A DNA stretch of 64,000 nt from an uncultured Peptostreptococcaceae bacterium. GTDB lineage: Bacteria > Bacillota > Clostridia > Peptostreptococcales > Peptostreptococcaceae. Position numbers and translations under genes: made by a program. The stretch covers positions 1-64,000 of the forward strand of contig CALWPP010000002.1 in assembly GCA_944383455.1 (NCBI GenBank), in the 5' to 3' direction. Of the stretch, positions 46,089 through 55,860 are shown piece after piece. The notes below the pieces were generated by a model that worked only from the letters and a program-made list of their open reading frames with translations, did not search any database and was not told where the DNA came from. How positions within the stretch are numbered: the first letter of the stretch is position 1; each line of letters begins with the position of its first letter.

Positions 46089-48731
46089 TTATTGATTTTT
46101 CTGAGATTTGATTACCTCCAAAGCCTTACTTAAAACTTCATCACACTTACTTATATCAGGTGCTCCAGCTTGAGCCATATTAGGTCTTCCTCCACCTTTT
46201 CCACCTGCTATTTGTGATATTTCTTTTACTATGTTTCCACAGTGTATACCATTTTCTACACAGTCTTTTGATGATGTTACTACTATATTCAGTTTATCAT
46301 CATTAATATTACAAAGAACAACTACTCCAGAAACTAATTTATCTCTTAAATTATCAGCAACATCTTTTAAAGTATTCATATCCATACCATCAAATTTTGC
46401 TGTTACTAAGTTTATTCCACAAACATCAACTTTTGATTCAAGTAATTTATCAACTGACTGTAAGCTCATTTTAGTTTTAATATCTTTTAATTGTTTTGAT
46501 AAAGCCTTATTATCTTCAACTAAAGATACTACTTTTGAACTTAAAGCATCTTGATTAGTTTTTAATGTTTGAGATATATTCTCTAGTATATTTTCTTTTG
46601 AATTTAAGTACTCATAAACGTATCTTCCTGTGATAGCTTCTATTCTTCTAACTCCAGATGATACCCCACCTTCTGAAAGTATCTTAAACATTCCTATTTG
46701 AGAAGTATTAGTTAAATGAGTACCCCCACAAAGTTCAATAGAATAATCTCCCATAGAAACTACTCTTACAACATCTCCATACTTTTCACCAAAAAGTGCC
46801 ATAGCTCCCTTTTCTTTTGCTTTATCTATATTCATAGTCTCACAATTTATAGGTAATGCTTCTAAGATAGCTTCATTTACTTTTTGTTCTATAAGTTTTA
46901 ATTCATCTTTAGTTATTGCCTCAAAATGAGTTACATCAAATCTAAGTCTTTCCCTATTTACTAAAGAACCAGCTTGATTAACATGACTTCCTAAAACTTC
47001 TTTTAGAGCTTTATGAAGTAAATGTGTAGCACTGTGGTTTCTTGCAGAATCAAATCTTGCAGTTTTGTCAACTTTTGCAAATAAAGTATCACTAACTTTT
47101 ACTTTACTACTTAGCTTTATAAAGTGCTTTATAGTATCGTTTGTACCTTTTTTAGTATCAGTTACAGTAGCTATAGTGTTTCCATCTTTGTCACATAAAA
47201 TTCCTATATCTCCAGTTTGTCCTCCTCCTTCTGGATAAAATGGAGTTTTATCTAAAATAATTATTGCTTCTTCTGAGTCCGTACTTTCAACCGATTCATT
47301 ATTAACTATAATAGCACTTATATTAGCTTCAAATCCTAAATTATCATAACCTTCAAATGAAGACTTTATATTTTTATCAAGATTTGACGTAATATCTTCT
47401 TCCCAACCGCTAGTATCAAGATTTGCTCTTGCATCTCTTGCAGTTTGTCTTTGGTTTTCCATTTCTATCTTAAATGCTTCTTCATCTATACTTAAATCTT
47501 CTTCTTCTAATATTTCCTTTGTTAAATCTATTGGGAAACCATAAGTATCATACAGTTTAAATGCGTTTTCTCCACTTAAAACCGTTTTATTTAAACTTTT
47601 TAATTCATTTATATAAGAATTTAATATTTCGCTTCCTTTATCTATAGTTTCATTAAATTTCTCTTCTTCAATTCTTATAACTTTTTGTATATAATCTCTT
47701 TTTTCTACTAACTCTGGATATGCCTGCCCACTTACTTTTATAACTTCATCAACTAATTTATAAAGGAAAGATTCTTTCATACCAAGAAGTTTTCCATTTC
47801 TTGATGCACGTCTTAAAAGTCTTCTTAAAACATATCCTCTACCTTCATTTGATGGAAGTACACCATCAGCAACTAAAAAACTAACACTTCTTATATGGTC
47901 TGTTATTATTCTAATAGATTTATCTGATTTGAAATTTTTTCCGTATGTAGTATTAGTTATAGTACAAACTGAATTTAAAATATGTGCTATAGTATCAACT
48001 TCAAATATAGTATCAACACCTTGCATAATACAAGCTATTCTTTCAAGTCCCATACCTGTATCTATATTTTTATTTTCAAGTTCTTCGTAAGTTCCTTCTT
48101 CAGTTCTATTAAATTGAGCAAAAACATGATTCCAAAATTCTAAGTATCTATCACAATCACATCCTGGTTTACAGTCTGGATTATCACACCCATACTCTAC
48201 TCCTCTGTCAAAATAAATCTCCGAACAAGGTCCACAAGCTCCAACACCTATTTCCCAGAAATTATCGTCTTTTCCAAGTCTAACTATTCTATCTTTTGGT
48301 ATTCCTATTTCTTCTTCCCATATTTTAAATGCTTCATCATCTTCAAGATACACAGTTACCCATATCTTATCTACTGGTATATTAAGATGCTCTGTTACAA
48401 ATTCATAACCCCACTTTAAAGTCTGTTCTTTAAAATAGTCTCCAAACGAAAAGTTTCCAAGCATTTCAAAAAGTGTAGCATGTCTTGCAGTAACTCCAAC
48501 ATTTTCTATATCTCCAGTTCTTATACACTTTTGACAAGTAGTCATCCTTTTGCTTGGTGGAGTTTCAACACCTGTAAAAAAGTTTTTAAGTGGTGCCATA
48601 CCTGCATTTATAAGAAGTAGACTATTATCATTATGTGGTACTAAAGAGTAACTCGGTTGTACTAAATGACCTTTTTCTTTAAAAAAATTTAAGAACTTAC
48701 TTCTTATTTCATTAAGTCCCATTTTTTGCAT
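46089..48731 (-). CDS. alaS: Alanyl-tRNA synthetase
   Basis: 880 residues from the ATG at 48731 (AGGAGG 6 nt upstream; an upstream start nine codons earlier has none). Class II core, editing domain with the HSATHLLH and CGGTH zinc residues, and the C-terminal DHHA1 oligomerisation domain with GGKGGGRP. Charges tRNA-Ala and clears misacylated Ser/Gly. Promoter TTGACT-17-TAAAAT sits at 48799-48827; no T-box fits in the leader. Confidence 0.97.
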   Translation of the reverse strand: MQKMGLNEIRSKFLNFFKEKGHLVQPSYSLVPHNDNSLLLINAGMAPLKNFFTGVETPPSKRMTTCQKCIRTGDIENVGVTARHATLFEMLGNFSFGDYFKEQTLKWGYEFVTEHLNIPVDKIWVTVYLEDDEAFKIWEEEIGIPKDRIVRLGKDDNFWEIGVGACGPCSEIYFDRGVEYGCDNPDCKPGCDCDRYLEFWNHVFAQFNRTEEGTYEELENKNIDTGMGLERIACIMQGVDTIFEVDTIAHILNSVCTITNTTYGKNFKSDKSIRIITDHIRSVSFLVADGVLPSNEGRGYVLRRLLRRASRNGKLLGMKESFLYKLVDEVIKVSGQAYPELVEKRDYIQKVIRIEEEKFNETIDKGSEILNSYINELKSLNKTVLSGENAFKLYDTYGFPIDLTKEILEEEDLSIDEEAFKIEMENQRQTARDARANLDTSGWEEDITSNLDKNIKSSFEGYDNLGFEANISAIIVNNESVESTDSEEAIIILDKTPFYPEGGGQTGDIGILCDKDGNTIATVTDTKKGTNDTIKHFIKLSSKVKVSDTLFAKVDKTARFDSARNHSATHLLHKALKEVLGSHVNQAGSLVNRERLRFDVTHFEAITKDELKLIEQKVNEAILEALPINCETMNIDKAKEKGAMALFGEKYGDVVRVVSMGDYSIELCGGTHLTNTSQIGMFKILSEGGVSSGVRRIEAITGRYVYEYLNSKENILENISQTLKTNQDALSSKVVSLVEDNKALSKQLKDIKTKMSLQSVDKLLESKVDVCGINLVTAKFDGMDMNTLKDVADNLRDKLVSGVVVLCNINDDKLNIVVTSSKDCVENGIHCGNIVKEISQIAGGKGGGRPNMAQAGAPDISKCDEVLSKALEVIKSQKNQ

Positions 48732-48798
48732 AAAAAACCTCCTAAAATATCTCAACAATTTATAATTTTCGAGTAATTACCTTATTTTTCATAGTTCT

Positions 48799-48827
48799 AT
48801 TTTAACCTACTTAATACTTTTAGTCAA
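48799..48827 (-). promoter_or_regulatory. Promoter of alaS
   Basis: Minus-strand TTGACT (48822-48827), 17 bp, TAAAAT (48799-48804). Starts transcription within the 96-bp gap after mnmA, ahead of alaS-ireB-722-residue protein-ruvX. Confidence 0.6.
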
Positions 48828-49910
48828 TTAATCTAAACTCTTATCGATTATACCCCCACCAACAACAGTATCCCCATCATACATAACAACAGATTGACCT
48901 TTTGTTATAGCTCTTTGAGGTTCATCAAATTCTATTTTTATATTATCATTATCTATTTTATATACTGTAGCTAAAGATGGCTTTGCTGAATATCTATGTT
49001 TTGCAGTTACTCTTAAAGGTTTATCTATATTATCGATTGAAATTAAGTTAACATCTTTTGCTATTAACGACTTTTTAAATATATCTTCATTATCACCCAA
49101 AATTACTATATTTTTAACAGGGTCTATATCAACAACAAACATAGGTTTTCCAAAAGCTATTCCAAGCCCTTTCCTTTGACCTATTGTGTAGTGAATTATA
49201 CCCTTGTGTTTACCTAAAACATTACCCTTAGTATCTACAAAATACCCTTCTTCAATTCTTTTTTTAGAATGCTTTTTAACGTATCCTGCATAATCATTAT
49301 CTTTAACAAAGCATATTTCTTGACTATCAGGTTTATTATGTACCTCTATTCCAATTTCTTTTGCAATCTCTCTTACTCTTTCTTTTTCGTATTCTCCAAT
49401 TGGTAAAAGAGTATGCTTTAATTGTTCTTGAGTTAAATTGTAAAGTGCGTATGTTTGATCTTTTTTATCTGTAATAGATTTTTTAAGTAAATATCTATCT
49501 CCTTTAAATTCAATTTTTGCATAATGACCAGTAGCCACATAATCACAACCTATTTGACGAGCTTTACTAAAAAAGTCTTCAAATTTTATGTGTTTATTAC
49601 ATAATATACAAGGATTTGGTGTTCTACCGTTTAAGTATTCATCTATAAATGGATTTATTACTTTTTCCTTAAATACATCACTAAAATTTAACACATAAAA
49701 AGGAATATCAAGTTTATCACAAACCTTTCTAGCATCTTCAACAGCAGATAAAGAACAACATCCACCTTCAAGTTCTAATAAGTTGTTATCATCATCTTGC
49801 CAAAGCTTCATAGTTACTCCAATAACTTCATAACCCTGCTTTTTTAAAAGATACGCAGCAACAGAGCTATCAACTCCACCACTCATACCAATCATAACCT
49901 TTTTTTTCAT
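48828..49910 (-). CDS. mnmA: tRNA-specific 2-thiouridylase MnmA
   Basis: 360 residues from the ATG at 49910 (AAGGTGA upstream). PP-loop SGGVDSS (10-16), catalytic cysteines in NPCILCN and SQEICF. Makes s2U34 in tRNAs for Lys, Glu and Gln, using sulfur from the cysteine desulfurase encoded upstream. Ends the iscR-iscS-nifU-mnmA group. Confidence 0.95.
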   Translation of the reverse strand: MKKKVMIGMSGGVDSSVAAYLLKKQGYEVIGVTMKLWQDDDNNLLELEGGCCSLSAVEDARKVCDKLDIPFYVLNFSDVFKEKVINPFIDEYLNGRTPNPCILCNKHIKFEDFFSKARQIGCDYVATGHYAKIEFKGDRYLLKKSITDKKDQTYALYNLTQEQLKHTLLPIGEYEKERVREIAKEIGIEVHNKPDSQEICFVKDNDYAGYVKKHSKKRIEEGYFVDTKGNVLGKHKGIIHYTIGQRKGLGIAFGKPMFVVDIDPVKNIVILGDNEDIFKKSLIAKDVNLISIDNIDKPLRVTAKHRYSAKPSLATVYKIDNDNIKIEFDEPQRAITKGQSVVMYDGDTVVGGGIIDKSLD

Positions 49911-49968
49911 AATGTCACCTTCTTTTAATATATTCATTCTTATTTTAATTCTTTAATACTTAAAATAC

Positions 49969-50004
49969 AATATCCCTTTTAAGATACTTCCTAAAAGGGA
50001 TATT
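49969..50004 (-). terminator. Terminator after nifU
   Basis: AATATCCCTTTT / 12-nt loop / AAAAGGGATATT between nifU and mnmA; T-run is short. Confidence 0.6.
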
Positions 50005-50012
50005 TATTAAAG

Positions 50013-50462
50013 CTATATTTCTTCTATATCATGGTGATGATCGTGGTCATCATCAACCTCAAATCCATCTAATTCCGGTATATGAACATTGTTATTTTTA
50101 CAATAATCAACAAGTGCTGCTTTTATTGCCTGTTCTGCTAACACAGAGCAATGAACTTTAACTGGTGGAAGTCCATCAAGAGCCTCTACAACTGCTTTAT
50201 TAGTAACTTCTAAAGCTTCATATATTGTTTTTCCTTTTATCATCTCTGTTGATATTGAAGAACTTGCTATTGCAGAACCACACCCAAAAGTCATAAACTT
50301 AACATCTTTTATTATTTTTGTTCCTTCATCTATATCAAGGTAAATCCTCATTATATCTCCACACTTAGCGTTTCCTACTTCTCCAACTCCACTAGCATTT
50401 TCTATTTCTCCAACATTTCTTGGATTCATAAAATGGTCCATTACTTTTTCACTATATTGCAT
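50013..50462 (-). CDS. nifU: Fe-S cluster scaffold (NifU/IscU N-terminal type)
   Basis: 149 residues. Three cluster cysteines C34, C61 and C105, with D36 next to the first, as in IscU. Assembles clusters with sulfur from IscS. The last 12 residues include an Asp/His-rich tail (DDDHDHHH, 137-144) that is outside the conserved fold and might bind metal. Confidence 0.92.
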   Translation of the reverse strand: MQYSEKVMDHFMNPRNVGEIENASGVGEVGNAKCGDIMRIYLDIDEGTKIIKDVKFMTFGCGSAIASSSISTEMIKGKTIYEALEVTNKAVVEALDGLPPVKVHCSVLAEQAIKAALVDYCKNNNVHIPELDGFEVDDDHDHHHDIEEI

Positions 50463-50489
50463 CTTTATTTCCTCCTTAGTTTAATTAAA

Positions 50490-51671
50490 TTAATTTTGCT
50501 CTTTTATTTTATTAAGATAAAGCGGTGACATACTTCTTAATTTTTCTATCACACCTGGTAATTTTTCTATTATATAATCTATATCTTCTTCTGTAGTAAA
50601 ATCTCCTATTGAAAGTCTTAAAGAACCATGTGCTATTTCGTGAGGTAGTCCTATAGCCATTAAAACATGTGATGGATCAAGTGACCCAGATGTACAAGCA
50701 GAACCACTAGATGCTGATATTCCAAGCATATCAAGCATTAATAATATTCCTTCTCCTTCTATAAACTCAAATGAGAAATTAACATTACCAGGAAGTCTAT
50801 TTTCTATAGAACCATTAACTCTTGTGTAAGGTATATTTTCCATTATACCCTCTATTAACTTAGTTCTTAGTTTAGTTAATCTTTCAATATGTTCATCCAT
50901 TGTATTTTTTGCTATTTCAGCAGCTTTTCCATACCCAACTATTGCAGGTATATTTTCAGTTCCTGCTCTTCTTCTTCTTTCTTGAGCTCCACCATGAATA
51001 AACGAGTGAAGTTTAACTCCAGTTTTTATATATAATGCTCCAATTCCTTTTGGTCCATAAATTTTATGAGATGACATACTCATTAAATCTATATTTAATT
51101 CTTTTACATCTATATCTATATTTCCAGCAGCTTGTACTGCATCTGTATGGAATAATATATTATGTTTTTTAGCTATTTCACCTATTTCTTTTATAGGTTG
51201 GATAGTACCTATCTCGTTATTTGCAAACATTATAGTTATAAGAATTGTCTTATCAGTTACTGCATTTTCAAGTTCATCAAGTTTTATTCTTCCTTCACTA
51301 TCGACATCAAGATAAGTAACTTCAAATCCATGGTGCTTTTCTAAATATTCACATATATGTAAAACACCGTGATGTTCAATCTTTGATGTTATTATATGAT
51401 TTCCTTTTTCTTTTAAAGAAAATGCCACTCCTTGTATAGCCCAATTGTCACTTTCTGTTCCACCAGCTGTAAAGTATATCTCATTTTCTTTTGCATTTAT
51501 AAGATTTGCAACCTGACCTCTTGCCTTTGTTAAAGCTGATTTAACCTCTCTACCATAACTATGAGCACTTGATGCATTTCCAAAATGTTCTGTAAAATAA
51601 GGTATCATCTCATCTAATACTTCTTTTTTTACAGGCGTTGTTGCCGAATAGTCCATATAAATTTTTTTCAT
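50490..51671 (-). CDS. iscS: Cysteine desulfurase (IscS/NifS)
   Basis: 393 residues. PLP lysine K203 in SSHKIYGPKG, active-site loop cysteine C326 in SSGSACTSGS. Removes sulfur from cysteine for Fe-S clusters and tRNA thiolation, giving sulfur to NifU and MnmA encoded downstream. Starts 17 nt after iscR. A Sec-using relative would also need a selenocysteine route; this enzyme can serve some lyase function but is not evidence for it. Confidence 0.95.
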   Translation of the reverse strand: MKKIYMDYSATTPVKKEVLDEMIPYFTEHFGNASSAHSYGREVKSALTKARGQVANLINAKENEIYFTAGGTESDNWAIQGVAFSLKEKGNHIITSKIEHHGVLHICEYLEKHHGFEVTYLDVDSEGRIKLDELENAVTDKTILITIMFANNEIGTIQPIKEIGEIAKKHNILFHTDAVQAAGNIDIDVKELNIDLMSMSSHKIYGPKGIGALYIKTGVKLHSFIHGGAQERRRRAGTENIPAIVGYGKAAEIAKNTMDEHIERLTKLRTKLIEGIMENIPYTRVNGSIENRLPGNVNFSFEFIEGEGILLMLDMLGISASSGSACTSGSLDPSHVLMAIGLPHEIAHGSLRLSIGDFTTEEDIDYIIEKLPGVIEKLRSMSPLYLNKIKEQN

Positions 51672-51688
51672 AAAATTTCTCCTATCTA

Positions 51689-52132
51689 TTAAAATAAATT
51701 AGTTAAATCATGTTCTAACTTATTCTTATTATAATCATTTATCATATCTTGAAGATTTATACTATTTATAACCTCTTCAATTCCTTTTTTTACTTTTTCC
51801 CAAACAACCTTAGTAACACATTTATCAGAATTTACACATACATCTTCATCTATTACACACTCTGATAGTGAAACTGGTCCTTCAAGAGAAATCAATATAT
51901 CTCCAACACTTATATCTTTTGGTTCTTTTGCAAGTAGGTATCCTCCTTGTGAACCACGAACACTTTTTACAAGTCCTTTTTTTCTAAGAGTTGAAAAAAG
52001 TTGTTCTAGATATTGTTCTGATATATTTTGTTTTTTTGCTATAAAATTTAGCGGTACTGGGCCTTTATCACTATGAAGTGATAGTTCAAACATAGCCTTT
52101 AACCCATACCTACCTTTTGTTGATAACTTCAT
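51689..52132 (-). CDS. iscR: Rrf2-family Fe-S regulator (IscR)
   Basis: 147 residues from the ATG at 52132 (AGGTGA 5 nt upstream; a GTG three codons earlier overlaps it). Winged helix (1-60), and C92, C99 and C105 in the 12-15 residue loop that ligates [2Fe-2S] in IscR. Senses cluster status and controls the isc genes. Palindromic operator-like sequence is at its own promoter. Confidence 0.9.
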   Translation of the reverse strand: MKLSTKGRYGLKAMFELSLHSDKGPVPLNFIAKKQNISEQYLEQLFSTLRKKGLVKSVRGSQGGYLLAKEPKDISVGDILISLEGPVSLSECVIDEDVCVNSDKCVTKVVWEKVKKGIEEVINSINLQDMINDYNKNKLEHDLTNLF

Positions 52133-52178
52133 TTTTATCACCTATTTTAAAATCTATACTACTATGTTTTCAAAATAA

Positions 52179-52233
52179 ATTTTATAATAACCTAGTATTT
52201 TTGTCAACATTTAATTCATACTAAATTACTATG
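52179..52233 (-). promoter_or_regulatory. iscR promoter with palindromic operator-like site
   Basis: Minus-strand TTGACA (52202-52207), 17 bp, TAAAAT (52179-52184). Just upstream of the -35 is CATACTA-AAT-TACTATG (52217-52233), a 6/7 inverted repeat; ACTAGGTTA within the spacer is similar. Candidate IscR autoregulatory site. Confidence 0.5.
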
Positions 52234-52290
52234 TTTTATATATACCTAATTTTTTATATTTCTAACAAAAACTTTCTTAATTATAAAAAA

Positions 52291-52314
52291 ATTAGAGCTA
52301 AATTTAGCTCTAAT
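52291..52314 (-). terminator. Terminator of pcp
   Basis: Palindrome ATTAGAGCTAAA-TTTAGCTCTAAT followed by seven T on the minus strand; overlaps the pcp stop. Confidence 0.82.
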
Positions 52315-52951
52315 GAGTTTCTCCACCTATAACTTTTATATCTTTATCGTGTATCGTGCAAGCTTCAAGTGCATATTCAAGACCTTTTACAATCTCATCT
52401 AAAGACATATAAGCAGTATCTTTTTTATTTATTACTTGTGAGGTCATATAAGGAATATGAATAAATCCACCCTTCATATTTTTATATTTCTTATCTATCA
52501 TATACATTATCCCATACATAACATGATTACATACAAAAGTACCTGCTGTATTTGACACACTTGCTGGAATATTATTTTTGTTCATATTTTCTACCATTGC
52601 TTTTATTGGTAAGTTAGAAAAATATGCACTTTCTCCATCTTCTTTTATTTTTTCATCTATTGGCTGATTTCCTTCATTGTCTTTTATTCTAAAATCATCA
52701 ACATTTATTGCAACTCTTTCTGGAGTTATGCCAAATCTACCTCCAGCTTGTCCAACTGATATTACTATATCTGGATTGTGTTTTTCTACTGCTTTTTCGA
52801 TTTCTTCTAAAGACTTTTCTCTTACAGTTGGTATTATTATTTTTATAATTTCTGCTCCATTTATATTATCTTTTACTTTTTTTACAGCTTCACTAGCTGG
52901 GTTAACTTTTTCTCCACCAAACGGATCAAATCCTGTTAATAAAATTTTCAT
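52310..52951 (-). CDS. pcp: Pyroglutamyl peptidase I
   Basis: 213 residues. [13 protein letters not shown] (7-19), the catalytic glutamate in the [11 protein letters not shown] region, catalytic cysteine in [14 protein letters not shown] and histidine in FIHIPYM. Cleaves N-terminal pyroglutamate from peptides. Third gene after two membrane proteins that are often found with pcp. Confidence 0.95.
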   Translation of the reverse strand: MKILLTGFDPFGGEKVNPASEAVKKVKDNINGAEIIKIIIPTVREKSLEEIEKAVEKHNPDIVISVGQAGGRFGITPERVAINVDDFRIKDNEGNQPIDEKIKEDGESAYFSNLPIKAMVENMNKNNIPASVSNTAGTFVCNHVMYGIMYMIDKKYKNMKGGFIHIPYMTSQVINKKDTAYMSLDEIVKGLEYALEACTIHDKDIKVIGGETH

Positions 52952-52963
52952 AAATTTCCTCCT

Positions 52964-53896
52964 TTAAAATCCTAAGAAATACATTAAAAGTATATGAAGT
53001 ATTAGTAAAATTATAGCTACTGGTGCTTGATACTTTATAACATCGTATTGTTTTTTCATTTCAAGAAGTGCAGATGGAACTATATTAAAGTTTGCAGCCA
53101 TTGGTGTAAGTAAAGTTCCGCAATAACCAGCAGTTAAAGCTAAAGAACCAACTATTGCTGGATTTGCTCCTTGACTTAATACAAATGGAACTCCTATTCC
53201 TGCTGTTATAACTGCGAATGCTGCAAATGCATTTCCCATAATCATTGTAAAAATTGCCATTCCAAGACAATAAGCAACTACTCCAAAAAATCTACTATCA
53301 GCTGGAACTACTCCTGATATTATATTTGATATAACATCTCCAACTCCTGCTTGAGTGAAAAGTGCTCCAAGTGCAACTAAAAGTTGTGGAAGTATACTAG
53401 AAGGTCCCATTTGTTGAAGAAGTCTTGCACTATCATAAACTGCTTCTTTTGGTTTAGCTCTTGTTATCATAAATGCAAAAATAAGCGCTACAACAGCCCC
53501 TGCACCTATTGCAAATTGTGACGATGATGATACAGTTTTTAAGCTCATTGCAATAGTAACAGATACTCCTGCTAATATTAAAGAAGGTAAAAATATTTTA
53601 TTTCCGATTCTTTGAGATTCTCTTTGACCAAATTCTTCTGTTGGCATATCATATTTTGAAAATACTACTTGCTTTGTAACAGTTAATAAACTAAGTAATA
53701 CAAGTATTATACCGACAACATTGGCTGGAATTATTTTCCCAAATATAAATGGAACTGATAATAAAATCCAAAAAATCGCAGTAGGATATTTTTTATTATC
53801 TTCTATAGTATTAAAAGAATTAACTCCTATAACTATCATTAAAAGTCCCATTAATACATAGAAAAACTCTAGACCTAAATTTATAAAAGTCTCCAT
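52964..53896 (-). CDS. DUF979 membrane protein (predicted 5-oxoproline transporter subunit)
   Basis: 310 residues, about ten hydrophobic segments, with the family's GNAFAAFAVITAGIGVPF segment. Overlaps the DUF969 gene by the TAATG arrangement. DUF969/DUF979 pairs occur beside pcp or 5-oxoprolinase genes and are annotated as 5-oxoproline transport subunits by context; direct evidence is lacking to my knowledge. Here they are followed by pcp. Confidence 0.82.
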   Translation of the reverse strand: METFINLGLEFFYVLMGLLMIVIGVNSFNTIEDNKKYPTAIFWILLSVPFIFGKIIPANVVGIILVLLSLLTVTKQVVFSKYDMPTEEFGQRESQRIGNKIFLPSLILAGVSVTIAMSLKTVSSSSQFAIGAGAVVALIFAFMITRAKPKEAVYDSARLLQQMGPSSILPQLLVALGALFTQAGVGDVISNIISGVVPADSRFFGVVAYCLGMAIFTMIMGNAFAAFAVITAGIGVPFVLSQGANPAIVGSLALTAGYCGTLLTPMAANFNIVPSALLEMKKQYDVIKYQAPVAIILLILHILLMYFLGF

Positions 53897-54579
53897 TATT
53901 TAACCTCCTTATCATCCTTTAGTTTATACTTTCTAGATATTTTTGCATCAAAATTTTTATTTTGAAGAAAAACTATTAATAATGCAACAATAGCTATAAT
54001 AAAACTAGCTTTTGCTATATCTATCCCTAAAACATCAAACCCTTGTTCATTTAATGTAGAGGCTATTAATAATACTCCACTACTTCCTGCAAACAAGTTT
54101 TGACCAAAAAAGTTTCCATAGTTTTCAGATGCAGCAGATAATGCCTTTATAGCTTCCTCATCTTCCTCATCAAGCTTTGCATATTTATTTCCTGCAGCTT
54201 GTGCCATAGGATTTATTATTGGTCTAACAAATTGAGGATGTCCACTCATTCTTATAGACAAAAGTCCCGCTATTTGTCTTATAAAAGTATATAATGTTAA
54301 AATTCCTCCAGCAGTTAATTTTTCTAATCTTTGAATTAAATATACTGCTCTTTGTCTAAGTCCATATCTTTCAAGTATACCTATAACAGGAAGAGTTATC
54401 ATAAATAATGAAACTGCTCTATTTGATATAAAAGAATCACCAATTATAGTTAGTATATCATTTATGCTAAGACCTGCAACAAGTCCAGTTGCAATCCCTG
54501 CCACTAAGATTGTAAAAAGTGTTTCAACTTTAAATATAAATCCAAGTATAACAATAAGAATACCTATTAATTTTATCAT
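53896..54579 (-). CDS. DUF969 membrane protein
   Basis: 227 residues, about six hydrophobic segments, with the RMSGHPQFVRPIINPMAQ loop typical of DUF969. First gene of the DUF969-DUF979-pcp operon. Promoter at 54617-54645, GGAGAAAATT before the ATG. Confidence 0.82.
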   Translation of the reverse strand: MIKLIGILIVILGFIFKVETLFTILVAGIATGLVAGLSINDILTIIGDSFISNRAVSLFMITLPVIGILERYGLRQRAVYLIQRLEKLTAGGILTLYTFIRQIAGLLSIRMSGHPQFVRPIINPMAQAAGNKYAKLDEEDEEAIKALSAASENYGNFFGQNLFAGSSGVLLIASTLNEQGFDVLGIDIAKASFIIAIVALLIVFLQNKNFDAKISRKYKLKDDKEVK

Positions 54580-54616
54580 AATTTTCTCCTTTCTTTGTCA
54601 TATTTCTATTTTTATA

Positions 54617-54645
54617 ATTATAATATACCTTTTAATTTCTGTAAA
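54617..54645 (-). promoter_or_regulatory. Promoter of the DUF969-DUF979-pcp operon
   Basis: Minus-strand TTTACA (54640-54645), 17 bp, TATAAT (54617-54622). Confidence 0.6.
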
Positions 54646-54675
54646 TATTTAAAATTTTCTAACAATATTGACAAA

Positions 54676-54700
54676 ATAAAGCTCTACCAAGTGGTAGAGC
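54676..54700 (-). terminator. Terminator of the ROK kinase gene
   Basis: Perfect 20-base palindrome GCTCTACCAAGTGGTAGAGC then TTTATTTT on the minus strand. Confidence 0.82.
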
Positions 54701-54706
54701 ATAAAA

Positions 54707-55633
54707 TTATAATGAAGATGCCCCTAATATTCCTGCATCATTTTTAAATTTTGCTATTACTATTTCACAGATATTACTTTCTTTAAATGGTAAATGATTC
54801 TTAACCTTATCAGTTAATCCATCAAGTATTAAATCATTTGCATTTGATACTCCTCCACCAATTGATATTACATCTGGGTCTATAAAATTTATAATATTTG
54901 CAAGACCAATTGCTAAGTACTTTCTAAATCTTTCTACAACTAATTTTGCAACTTCATCATTTTCTCTATATGCATCAAAAACCATTTTTGCAGTTATATT
55001 TTCTAAATTACTATCACACATATCCTTTATTAAGCTATCATTTTCTTTAACAAGTTTTTTAGCATAATTGATTATTGCACTTGCTGAACAAAACGTTTCA
55101 AAGCAACCATTATTTCCGCAATTACAGTCATAATAATTTTCTCCTATAACTATATGACCAATTTCTGCTCCTATTCCATTTGCACCTGTTATTAATTTAT
55201 CATTAATAACTATTCCTCCACCAATTCCAGTTCCAAGAGTTATCATAACTCCACTATCATAGCCTTTCATACTACCATAGTAGTATTCTGCAAGTGCTGC
55301 TACATTTGCATCATTTCCTACTGCAATTTTTGTATTTTTAAATGTATTTTCTAATTTTTCAACTATTGGTTCATTTATAAGTCCTAAGTTAACACAAGTA
55401 ACTTTATTATCCTTAGTTACTACTCCAGGCACTCCTATGCCAATAGTTTGTATCTTACTTATATCTATTTTTTCTTGTTTTAAGATATCATTAACTAAAT
55501 TTTCTATATCTTTTATTAAAATATCACTACTCCCTATTTTTGTTTCAATAGTTAATCTTGATATTATTTCTCCATCTTTAACTATTCCAGCTTTTATACT
55601 CATTCCACCAATATCAATTCCTATTTTATACAT
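54707..55633 (-). CDS. ROK-family sugar kinase (glucokinase-like)
   Basis: 308 residues from the ATG at 55633. GIDIGGMSIKAG near the start binds phosphate, GVPG and GTGIGGGIVI sit in the ATP site, and the ExGHxxx(n)CxCGxxGCxE zinc motif is complete (EIGHIVIG, CNCGNNGCFE). Phosphorylates glucose or an N-acetylhexosamine. No good ribosome site remains upstream: an IS607-type element ends 12 nt before the ATG, and the expected AGGAGG lies at the element's far end (57625-57630). Confidence 0.88.
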   Translation of the reverse strand: MYKIGIDIGGMSIKAGIVKDGEIISRLTIETKIGSSDILIKDIENLVNDILKQEKIDISKIQTIGIGVPGVVTKDNKVTCVNLGLINEPIVEKLENTFKNTKIAVGNDANVAALAEYYYGSMKGYDSGVMITLGTGIGGGIVINDKLITGANGIGAEIGHIVIGENYYDCNCGNNGCFETFCSASAIINYAKKLVKENDSLIKDMCDSNLENITAKMVFDAYRENDEVAKLVVERFRKYLAIGLANIINFIDPDVISIGGGVSNANDLILDGLTDKVKNHLPFKESNICEIVIAKFKNDAGILGASSL

Positions 55634-55860
55634 AAACTTTAATTCCCGTTGCCAAAAATCTATAAATATATATAAATCTTGTTTAATTCCCTGTTCAATG
55701 AGTTCGATTTTAAAAACTATAAATAGTAATCTACTTTCGTTTGATATAACTCTCCGAGGGCGTAAATTCGGATACAACGAATCCTACACATTAGCATTAT
55801 CTTGTTTGTGATATTATGCTAATTCATAATTAGAAAGGTTAATACTTGCATTTAAATCTC
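55625..55860 (-). ncRNA. Predicted omega RNA region of TnpB
   Basis: By analogy with known TnpB elements, the guide RNA scaffold covers the end of tnpB and the right end, and the guide continues past the boundary at about 55646 into the ROK gene start. Not seen as a defined structure here; extent approximate. Confidence 0.4.

Noticed and set aside
48732..48827. T-box riboswitch ahead of alaS
   Set aside because: The gap is only 96 bp, has a plain promoter, and shows no specifier or antiterminator consensus.
53085..53270. 61-codon frame inside the DUF979 gene
   Set aside because: Alternative frame on the same strand with no start signals; overlaps conserved membrane-protein coding sequence.
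55437..55811. 124-codon frame and the N-terminal extension of the ROK frame across the IS end
   Set aside because: Both run into the element's non-coding end; the ROK family start is MYKIGIDIGG at 55633.
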